In this document: positions 25,663-33,886 of the stretch, one piece after another
Layout: every line of letters begins with the position of its first letter
Numbering within the stretch: position 1 is the first letter of the stretch
DNA from: Nocardia brasiliensis
Lineage (GTDB): Bacteria > Actinomycetota > Actinomycetes > Mycobacteriales > Mycobacteriaceae
NCBI RefSeq assembly: GCF_011801125.1
Contig: NZ_CP046171.1
Coordinates: 4,030,001-4,094,000, forward strand
Length of the DNA: 64,000 nt
Direction: 5' to 3'
Notes under the pieces: generated by a model
Databases searched by the model: none
The model's input: only the letters and a program-made list of their open reading frames with translations
What the model was told of the DNA's origin: nothing
Translations under genes and position numbers: made by a program

Positions 25663-25780
25663 ATTCGCGACAGAACCCAGGCCCGCCCCGGTGTGACTTG
25701 GCTCCGGTTATAGCGAAATCGAACCCCGGTTCCCGCGTTGCTCGTATCTTGCTCATAGGCAGCGCGGATCGGAGTGGACA

Positions 25781-27367
25781 GTGCAACTAGGTGGGCTTAC
25801 CGCGGACTACGTCATCGTCGGTGCCGGCTCCGCGGGCGCGGTGCTGGCGAACCGGCTCAGCGCCGACCCCGGCACCTCGGTGGTGCTGCTGGAGGCGGGC
25901 CCGCGGGACACGAACCGGTTCGTGCATATCCCGGCCGGTTTCGCGAAGTTGTTTCGCTCCGAGGTGGATTGGGACTATCTCACCGAACCGCAGCCGGAGC
26001 TGAAGAATCGGCAGATCTACTGGCCGCGCGGCAAGATGTTCGGCGGGTCGTCGTCGATGAACGCGATGATGTGGGTGCGCGGTTTCCGCGCCGACTACGA
26101 CGAGTGGGCGTTGCTGGCCGGTGCGGAGTGGGGGTTCGCCGCCGCGGTCGATCAGTTCCGGCGGATCGAAAAGGTCGAGAACGCACAGTATCCCGACGAG
26201 GGCACCGACGGCCCGATGTTCGTCTCGCGCCAGCGCAGCCCCCGCGCCTCCACCGCGGCCTTCCTGACGGCGGTGCAGGAGGCCGGGTTCGGGGTCGAAC
26301 CGGCGAATCGACCTGAGCCGGAAGGCTTCACCCAGACCATGGTCTGCCAGCACGGCGGCCGACGCTGGAGCACCGCCGACGGCTACCTGCGCCCCGCGCT
26401 GCGCCGGCCCAACCTCACGGTGCGTTCCGAGGCGCCCGCCACCAGGGTGCTGTTCGACGGAACCCGTGCGGTCGGGGTCGAGTACCACCAGGGTGGCGGC
26501 CCGCACACGGTGACCGCGCGCCGCGAGGTGATCCTCTGCGGCGGCGCGGTCAACAGCCCGCAGCTGCTGATGCTTTCGGGCATCGGCGACCGGGACGAGT
26601 TGGCGCGCCTGGGTATTCGCGCGCTGCACCATGCCCCGGAGGTGGGCGCCAACCTGCAGGATCATCTCGTCGCCGGCATCGGCTACGGCACCGACGGCGA
26701 CACCCTGTTCGGTGCGGAGAAGCCGCGCCAGCTGCTCGACTACTTCCTCCGGCACCGCGGCATGCTCACCTCCAATGTCGCCGAGGCTTACGGATTCGTC
26801 CGCAGCAGCCCCGATCTCGACATCCCGGACCTCGAACTGCTCTACGCGCCCGCGCCCTTCTATCATGAGGGTCTCGTCGATCCGACCGAGCACGGCGTCA
26901 TACTCGCGACGGTGCTGCTGCGCCCGCACAGCCGCGGCCGCATCACGCTCGCCGCACCCGATCCGGCCGCAAAGCCGGTGATCGACCCACGCTATCTGTC
27001 CGACCGCGCGGGCACCGACCGGGCCGCGATCATGGCGGGCCTGCGCATCTGCGCCGATATCGCCGCGACACCCGCGATGCGGGCGGTGCTCGGCCCGCTG
27101 ATCTATCCGCCGCAGGCGCCGAACGACCTCGAGGCCACCCTCGAGCTGACCCTGAACGGCTACTCGCACACGCTGTACCACCCGGTCGGCACCTGCCGGA
27201 TGGGCACCGACGCGGGCAGCGTCGTCACGCCGCAGCTGCAAGTGCGTGGCGTGCAAGGACTTCGCGTGGCCGACGCCTCGGTCATGCCGATGCTGATCCG
27301 CGGGCACACGCACGCACCCGCCGTCTTCATCGGCGAACAAGCGGCCCGCTTCATCCGCAACGGCTGA
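25781..27367 (+). CDS. GMC-family FAD oxidoreductase (choline/alcohol dehydrogenase type)
   Basis: This 528-residue GMC oxidoreductase has [19 protein letters not shown] at the N-terminus, [20 protein letters not shown] (GMC signature 1), [15 protein letters not shown] (signature 2), and the C-terminal catalytic region [13 protein letters not shown] followed by [16 protein letters not shown]. It oxidises a primary alcohol with FAD and oxygen or another acceptor. The start is the GTG at 25781, preceded by GGAG six bases away. It is unrelated in detail to the ChoD-type enzyme at 1176. The preceding intergenic region contains a GAACC-CC-GGTTC repeat near 25722, which may be regulatory. The substrate is unknown. 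Confidence 0.9.
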   Translation: MQLGGLTADYVIVGAGSAGAVLANRLSADPGTSVVLLEAGPRDTNRFVHIPAGFAKLFRSEVDWDYLTEPQPELKNRQIYWPRGKMFGGSSSMNAMMWVRGFRADYDEWALLAGAEWGFAAAVDQFRRIEKVENAQYPDEGTDGPMFVSRQRSPRASTAAFLTAVQEAGFGVEPANRPEPEGFTQTMVCQHGGRRWSTADGYLRPALRRPNLTVRSEAPATRVLFDGTRAVGVEYHQGGGPHTVTARREVILCGGAVNSPQLLMLSGIGDRDELARLGIRALHHAPEVGANLQDHLVAGIGYGTDGDTLFGAEKPRQLLDYFLRHRGMLTSNVAEAYGFVRSSPDLDIPDLELLYAPAPFYHEGLVDPTEHGVILATVLLRPHSRGRITLAAPDPAAKPVIDPRYLSDRAGTDRAAIMAGLRICADIAATPAMRAVLGPLIYPPQAPNDLEATLELTLNGYSHTLYHPVGTCRMGTDAGSVVTPQLQVRGVQGLRVADASVMPMLIRGHTHAPAVFIGEQAARFIRNG

Positions 27368-27376
27368 GCCCGCCGC

Positions 27377-27724
27377 TCAGGTCAGCACGCACAGCGCGAC
27401 CGAACCGGCGGCGAGCAGCAGATACGGCAACGGGTAGCCGAGGTCGGTGTACGCGCGGGCGCGTAGCACCGTGGCGAGCGCGCCGAGGAAATAGAGGACA
27501 AGGCAGATCCCGGACGCCAGCCCGAGCGGCCGGTAGACGAGCCCGGCCAGCAGGCCGAGCGCACCCGCCAGCTTGATCGCCGCGAGCGGATAGAGCGTCC
27601 ACTCCGGTAGCCCGTAGCCGCGCATGTTGGCGCGCACCCACTGCGCGCGGAACACATCTATTCCGCTCGCGACGAGCGTGGCCGCCGCGGCGGCCACGGT
27701 GACGAGAACATAGGCAGTGGACAT
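27377..27724 (-). CDS. DoxX-like four-helix membrane protein
   Basis: This 115-residue protein has four hydrophobic helices and the short GYGLPEWTLYPLAAIKLAGALGLLAG segment typical of DoxX-like proteins. It sits in the cytoplasmic membrane. The biochemical role is unknown, though some relatives are linked to thiol and redox stress. It is divergent from an ECF41-type sigma factor gene. A GTCAC-N17-CGTC element on its strand at 27784-27810 resembles the promoter class used by such sigma factors, so it is probably the target of its neighbour. A GGAGG sits ahead of the ATG. Confidence 0.85.
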   Translation of the reverse strand: MSTAYVLVTVAAAAATLVASGIDVFRAQWVRANMRGYGLPEWTLYPLAAIKLAGALGLLAGLVYRPLGLASGICLVLYFLGALATVLRARAYTDLGYPLPYLLLAAGSVALCVLT

Positions 27725-27783
27725 GGTGCACCCTCCTTATTCGACTCGGGATCGGTCTGCGATCGTGGATCCCTCGACCATCT

Positions 27784-27810
27784 GACGAGTGCCGGAGCGG
27801 AAAGGTGACC
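27784..27810 (-). promoter_or_regulatory. Predicted ECF41-type promoter of the DoxX gene
   Basis: On the minus strand GGTCACC (27804-27810) is followed after 16 bases by CGTC (27784-27787). The reported ECF41 promoter is TGTCACA-N16-CGTC. Spacing is exact, with five of seven -35 bases and all four -10 bases matching. The DoxX ATG lies about 60 bases downstream. Confidence 0.5.
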
Positions 27811-27811
27811 G

Positions 27812-28693
27812 ATGCCGAATCAGGAGGTGCTGGCGCGACGCTTCGAGTCCCACCGCACCCACCTCGGCGCGCTCGCCTACCGCATGCTCGGCTCGGTCGC
27901 CGAGGCCGACGACGCGGTGCAGGAAGCCTGGCTGCGGCTGGCCCGGCACGAGGGCGCGGCGCCGGACAATCTGATCGCCTGGCTCACCACCGTGGTCTCG
28001 CGAATCTGCCTGGACATGCTGCGAGCGCGAGCGGCGCGCCGCGAGGAGCCGCTCGAGCCGCAGGCCGAGCTGGGCGAGGCGGCCTACGACAGCGACCCGG
28101 AACACGAAGCGATATTGATCGATTCGGTGGGTCGGGCGCTGCTGGTAGTACTCGACACGCTCGGTCCCGACGAGCGGGTGGCGTTCGTGCTGCACGATCT
28201 GTTCGCGGTGCCGTTCGAGCAGATCGCGCCGATCGTGGGCCGCACGCCCGCGACGACGAAAAAGCTGGCCAGCCGGGCGCGGCGGCGGACCCGCGGGGAG
28301 ACCGGAACCACGACAACCGAACTCGCCGAGCAACGCCGGGTAGTCGAGGCCTTCTTGGCCGCCGCGCGTGGCGGTGATCTGAACGCCCTGCTGGCGGTGC
28401 TCGCTCCCGATGTCGTACGGGTGGCCGACCCGGCCGCACTGCTCGCGGGCATGGCGGAGATCGTGCGCGGCGCGCAGGCGGTGGCCCGCGAAACCGTGCT
28501 GCTGCAACGCCGTTCCCAGGTTGCGACACTCGCTGTGGTCGACGGAGCCGTCGGCATTCTGGTCGCCCCGCGCGGCAAACTGCTGCTCGCGCTGACCGTC
28601 ACGGTGCGCGCCGGGCGGGTCGCGGGCTACACGGTGATCGCCGATCCGGCCCGGCTGCGCGCGCTCGACCTGGCCGTCCTGCCCGACTTGTGA
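27812..28693 (+). CDS. ECF sigma factor, SigJ/ECF41 type with SnoaL-like C-terminal domain
   Basis: This 293-residue protein has sigma region 2 at about residues 8-75 (LGALAYRMLGSVAEADDAVQEAWLRL) and region 4 at about 120-170 (a helix-turn-helix in DLFAVPFEQIAPIVGRTPATTKKLASRARRR). A C-terminal NTF2/SnoaL-like domain covers about residues 180-293. This build is that of ECF41/SigJ sigma factors, where the C-terminal extension replaces an anti-sigma factor and tunes activity. It is divergent from the DoxX gene, a typical kind of partner for this class. The stimulus is not evident. Confidence 0.9.
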   Translation: MPNQEVLARRFESHRTHLGALAYRMLGSVAEADDAVQEAWLRLARHEGAAPDNLIAWLTTVVSRICLDMLRARAARREEPLEPQAELGEAAYDSDPEHEAILIDSVGRALLVVLDTLGPDERVAFVLHDLFAVPFEQIAPIVGRTPATTKKLASRARRRTRGETGTTTTELAEQRRVVEAFLAAARGGDLNALLAVLAPDVVRVADPAALLAGMAEIVRGAQAVARETVLLQRRSQVATLAVVDGAVGILVAPRGKLLLALTVTVRAGRVAGYTVIADPARLRALDLAVLPDL

Positions 28694-28703
28694 CGCGTCA
28701 CAA
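28688..28703. promoter_or_regulatory. 16-bp perfect palindrome upstream of the PucR gene
   Basis: TTGTGACGCGTCACAA is a perfect palindrome overlapping the stop codon of the sigma factor gene and 120 bases upstream of the next start. It resembles a CRP half-site pair (TGTGA/TCACA) but the half-sites are four rather than six bases apart, so CRP binding is doubtful. Confidence 0.35.
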
Positions 28704-28823
28704 ACACCAACCGACCAGTCTCTGTAGGTCGCCGAGAAGATCGCGATTCGTTCCACCACCAGCACCGACCTATTAGTGTGAATGCGCCGCACAGCTAAAT
28801 TCCGGGGGCGGAAGGAGTCGTCA

Positions 28824-30044
28824 ATGTCGATCGACAGTTCGGCCAGGCAGAGTCTCACGCTTGCCGGGAAGCCGATGTCGTCCCCGCTCAAGGACGTTCG
28901 GGCGTTATCGCGCCAGATGGTCGGGCACTTCGTTGCCAATGTCATCCCCTGCGGCACGTTGCCCGCCGACGCCATCTCCGGCGATGTCACCACCATCACC
29001 CGGGTCTGCCTGGAGTTCGCGGTCAGCGTGCTCGACGGCCAGGACATCCCGGAGAAGCTGCAGCGCATCCGCGACGCCGCGGCGGCGTGGGCGCGCGAGG
29101 GCGTGCCGATCGATACCATCCACCACGCCATCCACGAGGGCTTCAAGATGGGCCTGGACCTGGTGGTCTCCGACGCCTCGATCAAGGACTACGACAGCCT
29201 GGTCGACGGCGCCAAGATGGTCCTGGAGATCCTGGACATGATCAGCTCAGCGATCTCGGTCGCTTATATCAAGGAGCTGCGCTCGGTGGTCAGCGAGCAC
29301 CACACCGCGGTGCACACCCTGACCTCCGCGCTGCTCGGCGGGCACAGCACCTCCACCATGGCCCGCGAGTGCGGCATCGCCATCGCGCCCTCGTATGCCG
29401 TGCTGGCCGTGGCGATCCCGCCGCATCGCGAGGAACAGAACCCGATGATCGACCACAAGGTCGTCGCCCGGCGCAAGCTGCGCCGGGTGCAGGCCGAGCT
29501 GGCGACCCGCTGCGGTGAGAGCGCGCTGTCGCTGCTGAGCGTGGACGGCGGCACGGTGCTGATCCCCTCGTCCACCTTCGACAACGAGGGCTATGACGCC
29601 CTGGTGAACCAGCTGACGCTCGCGGCGCAGGTCGGCATCACCGCCACCATGGTCGAGGCCACGCCCGAGCAGATCCCCAACGCCGCCGACCAGGCACACG
29701 AGTTGCTGGACATGGTGCAGCGCCTGGAGGCGGTCGCCGGCTTGTACCGGTTCGACGAGCTCGCGCTCGAGTATCAGCTCACCCGCCCCGGACCCGGCCG
29801 CGAGTACCTGGGCCAATTGCTCGACCCGCTCGACGAGCACCCCGAACTGCTGGAGACGTTGCAGCGCCACATCGGCAACAACCTCAACCGGCAGCGCACG
29901 GCCCGGGTGCTACACGTGCACACCAACACGGTCGACTACCGGCTCAAGCGGATCGGTCAGCTCACCGGCTTCGACCCGTCCCAACCCTCCGGGCTCTGGT
30001 ATCTGCGCTCGGCACTGGTGGCCCGCACCTACCGGGCCAGCTGA
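28824..30044 (+). CDS. PucR-family regulator (RsbRD-like N-terminus, HTH_30 C-terminus)
   Basis: This 406-residue protein has an N-terminal helical sensor region with the AAAWAREGVPIDTIHHAIHEGF segment, a central GGDEF-like domain in which VVARRKLRRVQAEL is conserved, and a C-terminal PucR helix-turn-helix (NLNRQRTARVLHVHTNTVDYRLKRIGQLTG). The architecture is common in Nocardia. The ATG at 28824 has GAAGGAG six bases upstream. Two paralogues occur here, at 54087 (complete) and 37243 (lacking the DNA-binding domain). A perfect hairpin follows at 30148. The target genes and signal are unknown. Confidence 0.87.
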   Translation: MSIDSSARQSLTLAGKPMSSPLKDVRALSRQMVGHFVANVIPCGTLPADAISGDVTTITRVCLEFAVSVLDGQDIPEKLQRIRDAAAAWAREGVPIDTIHHAIHEGFKMGLDLVVSDASIKDYDSLVDGAKMVLEILDMISSAISVAYIKELRSVVSEHHTAVHTLTSALLGGHSTSTMARECGIAIAPSYAVLAVAIPPHREEQNPMIDHKVVARRKLRRVQAELATRCGESALSLLSVDGGTVLIPSSTFDNEGYDALVNQLTLAAQVGITATMVEATPEQIPNAADQAHELLDMVQRLEAVAGLYRFDELALEYQLTRPGPGREYLGQLLDPLDEHPELLETLQRHIGNNLNRQRTARVLHVHTNTVDYRLKRIGQLTGFDPSQPSGLWYLRSALVARTYRAS

Positions 30045-30147
30045 GCCTGCGCCACACCGCCACCCGGCCGCTGCGGCCGGATAGTGCTCGATCGCTCGCG
30101 ACTTCTCGGCGTGTGCCGCGTGTCATGTCGCGTTCTGCCTGGTCGGC

Positions 30148-30177
30148 CTCGCTGTCCGCTGTTCGGCGGACAGCGAG
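30148..30177. terminator. Hairpin between PucR and WXG100-like genes
   Basis: CTCGCTGTCCGC and its exact complement form a 12-base stem with a six-base TGTTCG loop, a stable tetraloop-like closing. It lies about 100 bases after the PucR stop and 80 bases before the next gene. Confidence 0.6.
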
Positions 30178-30255
30178 CGCGGGTATCGCCACCCGATAAT
30201 CGGCAGGACAACTCGACAGTGTCCGCGCATCCGGACCCGCGCAGAAGGAGTCACG

Positions 30256-30519
30256 ATGAGTTCCGTTCAGGCGAACCCGGATTCGCTCCAACAGCTCAAG
30301 GGCGACATCGATCGATCACAGCGGGAGATCGAGCGGGCGTTCACCAGGGTACGGTCCTCGCTGCGCGGCGCCGAGTGGCGCGACAGCGTGAAGGACCAGT
30401 TCGAGCGCGATCTCGACTACGTGCTGCGTTCGATCGCCGCGTTCGACGACAACGCCAATCAGCTGAAGCGATACCTGGACAAGAAGACCCAGATCCTACA
30501 GAACTACCAGGAGCGGTGA
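30256..30519 (+). CDS. Small WXG100-like helical protein, 87 aa
   Basis: The protein is almost entirely helical and amphipathic, with a central AEWRD turn between two long helices, as in the WXG100 helical-hairpin family. The motif is W-R-D rather than the classical W-x-G, so membership is uncertain. It has no signal peptide. The ATG is preceded by GAAGGAG. The next gene starts four bases after its stop, so the two are likely made together. No other type VII secretion component is visible nearby. It may be a secreted or structural partner of the downstream protein. Confidence 0.7.
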   Translation: MSSVQANPDSLQQLKGDIDRSQREIERAFTRVRSSLRGAEWRDSVKDQFERDLDYVLRSIAAFDDNANQLKRYLDKKTQILQNYQER

Positions 30520-30522
30520 ACG

Positions 30523-31068
30523 ATGGCGCTGTTCGGTGACCGGCCGCGCTCCGCGCACTCGAGCCTCGGCCCCGGGCGGGTCGCGCTGCTCGATCCCCGT
30601 GACGAAGGAAATCCCAAGCAGTCCACCTTCATCGGGCTCGACCAGGCCGGACTCAGCCTGTTGATCTACGGCCCCGGCGACATCCGCCGCTGCTTCACCG
30701 CGCTCACCGATGCGGCGCCCGCGTTCCGCAGGGCCGAACTCGCCTCGGAGTCACCGTATGTCGGCTGCTTTCCCGGGCACAGCGCGATCCTGTGGATGGC
30801 GTTGGACGGACCGGACGGCTCGGCGATCGCCGTGCATTGCTTCCCGCACTGCGACACCGACTTCACCACCGCGCAGATCGCGAAACGGGTCAGCGGACCG
30901 CAGGGCACACTGCGGCCACCGTGGCAGTTCGGCATCGGCACGGTCGGCGCCAGGGTTCCGGTGGGCTTCGCCGACATCTTCGTTGCCGCACAAGCGATCC
31001 CGCTCGGCATGCTGCCCGGCCTTGAGCGGTTGCCGACGCCGGTGACCGAGGGACGCGGCAGGCTCTGA
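30523..31068 (+). CDS. Hypothetical protein, 181 aa, paired with the WXG100-like gene
   Basis: The function is not recognised. The protein is soluble with mixed alpha/beta character. It contains a GLDQAGLSLLIYGPGDIRRCF segment, a cysteine/histidine-rich middle (IAVHCFPHCDTDFT) and a proline/glycine-rich C-terminus. There is no signal peptide or membrane segment. It begins four bases after the WXG100-like gene, implying a two-gene operon. The pairing suggests that it could be a chaperone or partner for the small helical protein, but nothing in the sequence proves it. Confidence 0.65.
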   Translation: MALFGDRPRSAHSSLGPGRVALLDPRDEGNPKQSTFIGLDQAGLSLLIYGPGDIRRCFTALTDAAPAFRRAELASESPYVGCFPGHSAILWMALDGPDGSAIAVHCFPHCDTDFTTAQIAKRVSGPQGTLRPPWQFGIGTVGARVPVGFADIFVAAQAIPLGMLPGLERLPTPVTEGRGRL

Positions 31069-31289
31069 CCCACCCACCCGTCGTGTCGGACATTCGACCG
31101 ACAGACAATGTTGCCGAATCGTGACAACGTCAAGGGTTAGCGGACGAAACGGAACGGGCATCCGGCGAGGACCGCACCGTCGTTGCAGACCAACGGCGCC
31201 CAAGGAACTTCCAGGGCATTGTTTTCTCTGAACTCGGTCGCCGGGCCACTTTGCAGCGCGACCGCAGGCGGAAGGTTTGGGCACCGATC

Positions 31290-31727
31290 GTGAACCGTCG
31301 ACAAACGTATGAGGTGACAGTCGCCGCCGCGGCGCTCAGCGAACTCATTCTCGCGGTGCACGCGGCCGCCGGGCAGGCGGGCGGACAGTCCGGCCGCCGT
31401 TGGCATTACGGCAACGTCGTCGGGATCAGCACGCCACGGGTCCGTGATCTCACCCTGGCGAAGGTGCACGCCAAACACGTGATCGGCCGCCGCGCGATCG
31501 CCGCGATCACCGTCGCCGCGCAGCGCGAGGTGGCCGTCGACGTCGTCTTCGGACTCGACGACAAGGTGGCCTCGGCACAGTTCTTCTGTGCGACAACACA
31601 GTCCGAGAGCTTCCTGGAGCAGGAGACGTCGTGGGCGGAGTATCTGGCCGCCTGCACCTGCGCGACGCTCACCGCGACCGACGTCGCCGCGACGATGTCG
31701 GCGCAGTACGCCACGGCCGCCGAGTGA
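31290..31727 (+). CDS. Hypothetical protein, about 145 aa
   Basis: The function is not recognised. The sequence is rich in alanine and valine with alternating strand and helix character (VTVAAAALSELILAVHAAAG, then LTLAKVHAKHVIGRRAIAAITVAAQREVAVDVVFG). The C-terminal part has two cysteines in AACTCATLTATD. The open frame begins with a TTG at 31251. The GTG at 31290, leading into VNRRQTYEV, looks a better start, with GGAAGG some 14 bases before it, but the choice is uncertain. It stands alone between the 181-aa gene and the convergent lipase gene. Confidence 0.5.
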   Translation: MNRRQTYEVTVAAAALSELILAVHAAAGQAGGQSGRRWHYGNVVGISTPRVRDLTLAKVHAKHVIGRRAIAAITVAAQREVAVDVVFGLDDKVASAQFFCATTQSESFLEQETSWAEYLAACTCATLTATDVAATMSAQYATAAE

Positions 31728-31749
31728 AACCCCGTGGCGCGTGCCGCGG

Positions 31750-32871
31750 TCAGAGGCCGCCGCCACCGCCGATCAACCACGGGTTGAAGGTGCAGACCAG
31801 ATCGGGATGACCGGCCGGATCGAGCGCGCGCAGCGCGATCGACAGCGCGCGCGGGGAATACATGATCGTCTGGTGATCCGACAGGTCCTGCTCGCAGCCG
31901 TCCTGCAGGGTGATGTTCTCGACCGAGGCGCCCGCGCCGGGACGCAGGAAGGTCGAATGGTACGGCGTCACGATCTCGTCGTACCGGGTGCCGACCACGG
32001 TGTAGTCGATGCCGGGCACCGTGTCGCCCTCGGCGTTCAACTGCCCGACGAAGTTCGAGCCGACCGTCTGCTGCACCGCCGCGTCACCCACCAGGACACC
32101 GGCCGCGCCGATCACGTTCAGCCCGACATTGTTGATCATCCGGCCGAGCAGGCCGATGCCGTCGAGGGTCGTCCCGTGATGGGTGCCACCGAAGCTGACC
32201 AGATGGCCCACCTTGTCCGCGCCGCCCTCGAACTTGGTGTACCAGTTGGCCATTGCCGCACCCTGCGAGTAGCCGATGAGGTCGACCTGCCCCGCGCCGG
32301 TGGCCGTGCGCACCCGGTCCACGAAATCGGCCAGCTGCCGGGCCGAGTCGGCGATGTCACCGGTGCCCATCAGACCGGGCAGCAACGGCGGTAACCCGCC
32401 GCCCTGGGCCGGACCGGAGCGGCCGTAGTTGAAGGCGAAGGTGCACAGGCCCGCGTCGCGCAGCGGTCCGCTCATGTAGGCGAAGCTGTTGTAGGCGTTC
32501 ATCCAGGTGCCGTGCAGCAGCACGACCGGACGCGGATGCGCCGCGCTCGGCCTGCAGTCCCAGTCGTTGCTGCCTGCGGGCCCGGCGTCCGGATGCCCGA
32601 GGCCGTAACCGAAGGCCGCCAGGAACGACCGCTGCGGCGGACCGTAACCGACTGTGTCACTGGCGAATCCGCCGGACAGGCCGGATATGCTGTCGGACGC
32701 GGCGATCGGCGCCGGCCGCCCGCGCACCCCGATCAACTCGGCTAGCCGTTGCGGCACCGATGATTCCGGCGGCGCGGCGTTCGCCTGCGTGCTCGTCGCC
32801 CCGAGCACGAGGAGCACCACCCCCAGCAACACCGCGACGATCGGCAACCGACCGGCGGACCTCAGTTTCAT
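31750..32871 (-). CDS. Secreted triacylglycerol lipase/esterase (alpha/beta hydrolase)
   Basis: This 373-residue exported hydrolase has a signal peptide (residues 1-34, MKLRSAGRLPIVAVLLGVVL and an ANA cleavage site). It also has an oxyanion region VVLLHGTWMNAYNSF, the nucleophile elbow GYSQG with Ser202, and the histidine side of the triad in DGCEQDLSDHQTI. It belongs to the secreted lipase class 2-like esterases of actinomycetes and would act outside the membrane on lipids. The ATG at 32871 is preceded by GGAAGG and starts the signal peptide. The open frame starting at 33063 is not used. Its upstream neighbour is a shortened duplicate lacking the catalytic core. Confidence 0.88.
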   Translation of the reverse strand: MKLRSAGRLPIVAVLLGVVLLVLGATSTQANAAPPESSVPQRLAELIGVRGRPAPIAASDSISGLSGGFASDTVGYGPPQRSFLAAFGYGLGHPDAGPAGSNDWDCRPSAAHPRPVVLLHGTWMNAYNSFAYMSGPLRDAGLCTFAFNYGRSGPAQGGGLPPLLPGLMGTGDIADSARQLADFVDRVRTATGAGQVDLIGYSQGAAMANWYTKFEGGADKVGHLVSFGGTHHGTTLDGIGLLGRMINNVGLNVIGAAGVLVGDAAVQQTVGSNFVGQLNAEGDTVPGIDYTVVGTRYDEIVTPYHSTFLRPGAGASVENITLQDGCEQDLSDHQTIMYSPRALSIALRALDPAGHPDLVCTFNPWLIGGGGGL

Positions 32872-33127
32872 CACACGCCTTCCCGCTTCGCACACCATGA
32901 CCGAACCACCCGCGCAACAACACGATCCGATGCGGGAAGGCCCGGATCCCCTGCACGTGGTCCCGGACCTTCCCGCACCGGATCGGCGCGTCTTCGAGCA
33001 AAACAGCGTCCGATGGAGGCAAGGAGAAGGATTGGCCAACAGCCGGTGAACCTGGTTCAGCACGCCTTCAGCGAGTACAGACCGAGCCGTGCGCGCGCCC
33101 GCCGCGCGGTCGATGACGCCCTCGGAC

Positions 33128-33616
33128 TCACAGCGATCCGCCGCCGCCGACCGCCCACGGATTGAAGGTACATGTCAGGTCCGGGTGTCCGGCCGGGTCG
33201 AGCGCACGCAGCGCGATCGACAGCGCGCGTGGCGAGGCGCCCGGCGGTGCGGCGTCGGGATGGGTGAGGCCGTAACCGAAGGCCGCCAGCCACGAGGTCA
33301 TCGGCGGGCCGTAACCGACTGTGTCACTGGCGTATCCGCCGGACAGCCCGCAGCTGCTGCCCGAGCCGCCGTAGCAGTCGCCGGACCCGCTACCCGAACC
33401 CGTGCCGCTGCCCGAGTTACAGGCGGAGCCCGACGAACTCCCGGAGTTCGCGACCGGCGCGGCCTTACGCCCCGCGGCGATGTAGTCGGCCAGGTCCTGC
33501 TCGGTCGGCGCCGGCGCGGGCTCAGCCTGCGCGTCGACGCCACCGACACCGAGCACCAGCACCGCCACACCGGCCAGCACCGCCGCTGCCGACCGTCGCG
33601 TGGTCGTTCGTTTCAT
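33128..33616 (-). CDS. Core-deleted lipase paralogue, secreted, 162 aa
   Basis: The protein has a signal peptide (MKRTTTRRSAAAVLAGVAVL, then DAQA), a serine/glycine-rich linker with SGSGTGSGSGSG, and the block LSGGYASDTVGYGPP...FGYGLTHPDA. This passes directly into SPRALSIALRALDPAGHPDL and a CTFNPWAVGGGG tail. Both end blocks match the neighbouring lipase (31750-32871), but the roughly 230 residues carrying HGTWMN, GYSQG and the catalytic histidine are missing in frame. The upstream sequences also match, so it arose by tandem duplication plus internal deletion. It cannot be a lipase and could be a surface-binding protein or a decaying copy. Confidence 0.75.
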   Translation of the reverse strand: MKRTTTRRSAAAVLAGVAVLVLGVGGVDAQAEPAPAPTEQDLADYIAAGRKAAPVANSGSSSGSACNSGSGTGSGSGSGDCYGGSGSSCGLSGGYASDTVGYGPPMTSWLAAFGYGLTHPDAAPPGASPRALSIALRALDPAGHPDLTCTFNPWAVGGGGSL

Positions 33617-33783
33617 TGCACGCCTTCCTATTTCGCACGAAGAGTTCACCCGCGCCGGGCACAATGCCGATCCACGGCGCGCGGCTGCGCCACACGCTAA
33701 ATCCGCCGGAATGCGCCGCCCAGCGCCGACCGCGTTATCTGGACAGGTCACCAATGGCGTTGTCGCGCTTAGGTAAACGGCAC

Positions 33784-33795
33784 AGTTCCGGAACT
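33784..33795. promoter_or_regulatory. 12-bp palindrome upstream of the HadAB-like gene
   Basis: AGTTCCGGAACT is a perfect palindrome about 90 bases before the start at 33887, in the divergent region with the shortened lipase gene. It is regulatory in position only. Confidence 0.3.
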
Positions 33796-33886
33796 CCTCC
33801 CAAAGCGGGCGCGCCCGAAGCCGTGAATTCTCCAGAAAGCGCCGGGTCGCCTGTTGCCGCGCCACGCGGTGGTCGAGGATGAGCCG

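Noticed and set aside
28688..28703. CRP/GlxR site
   Set aside because: The TGTGA and TCACA half-sites are separated by four bases instead of six, which does not suit CRP binding.
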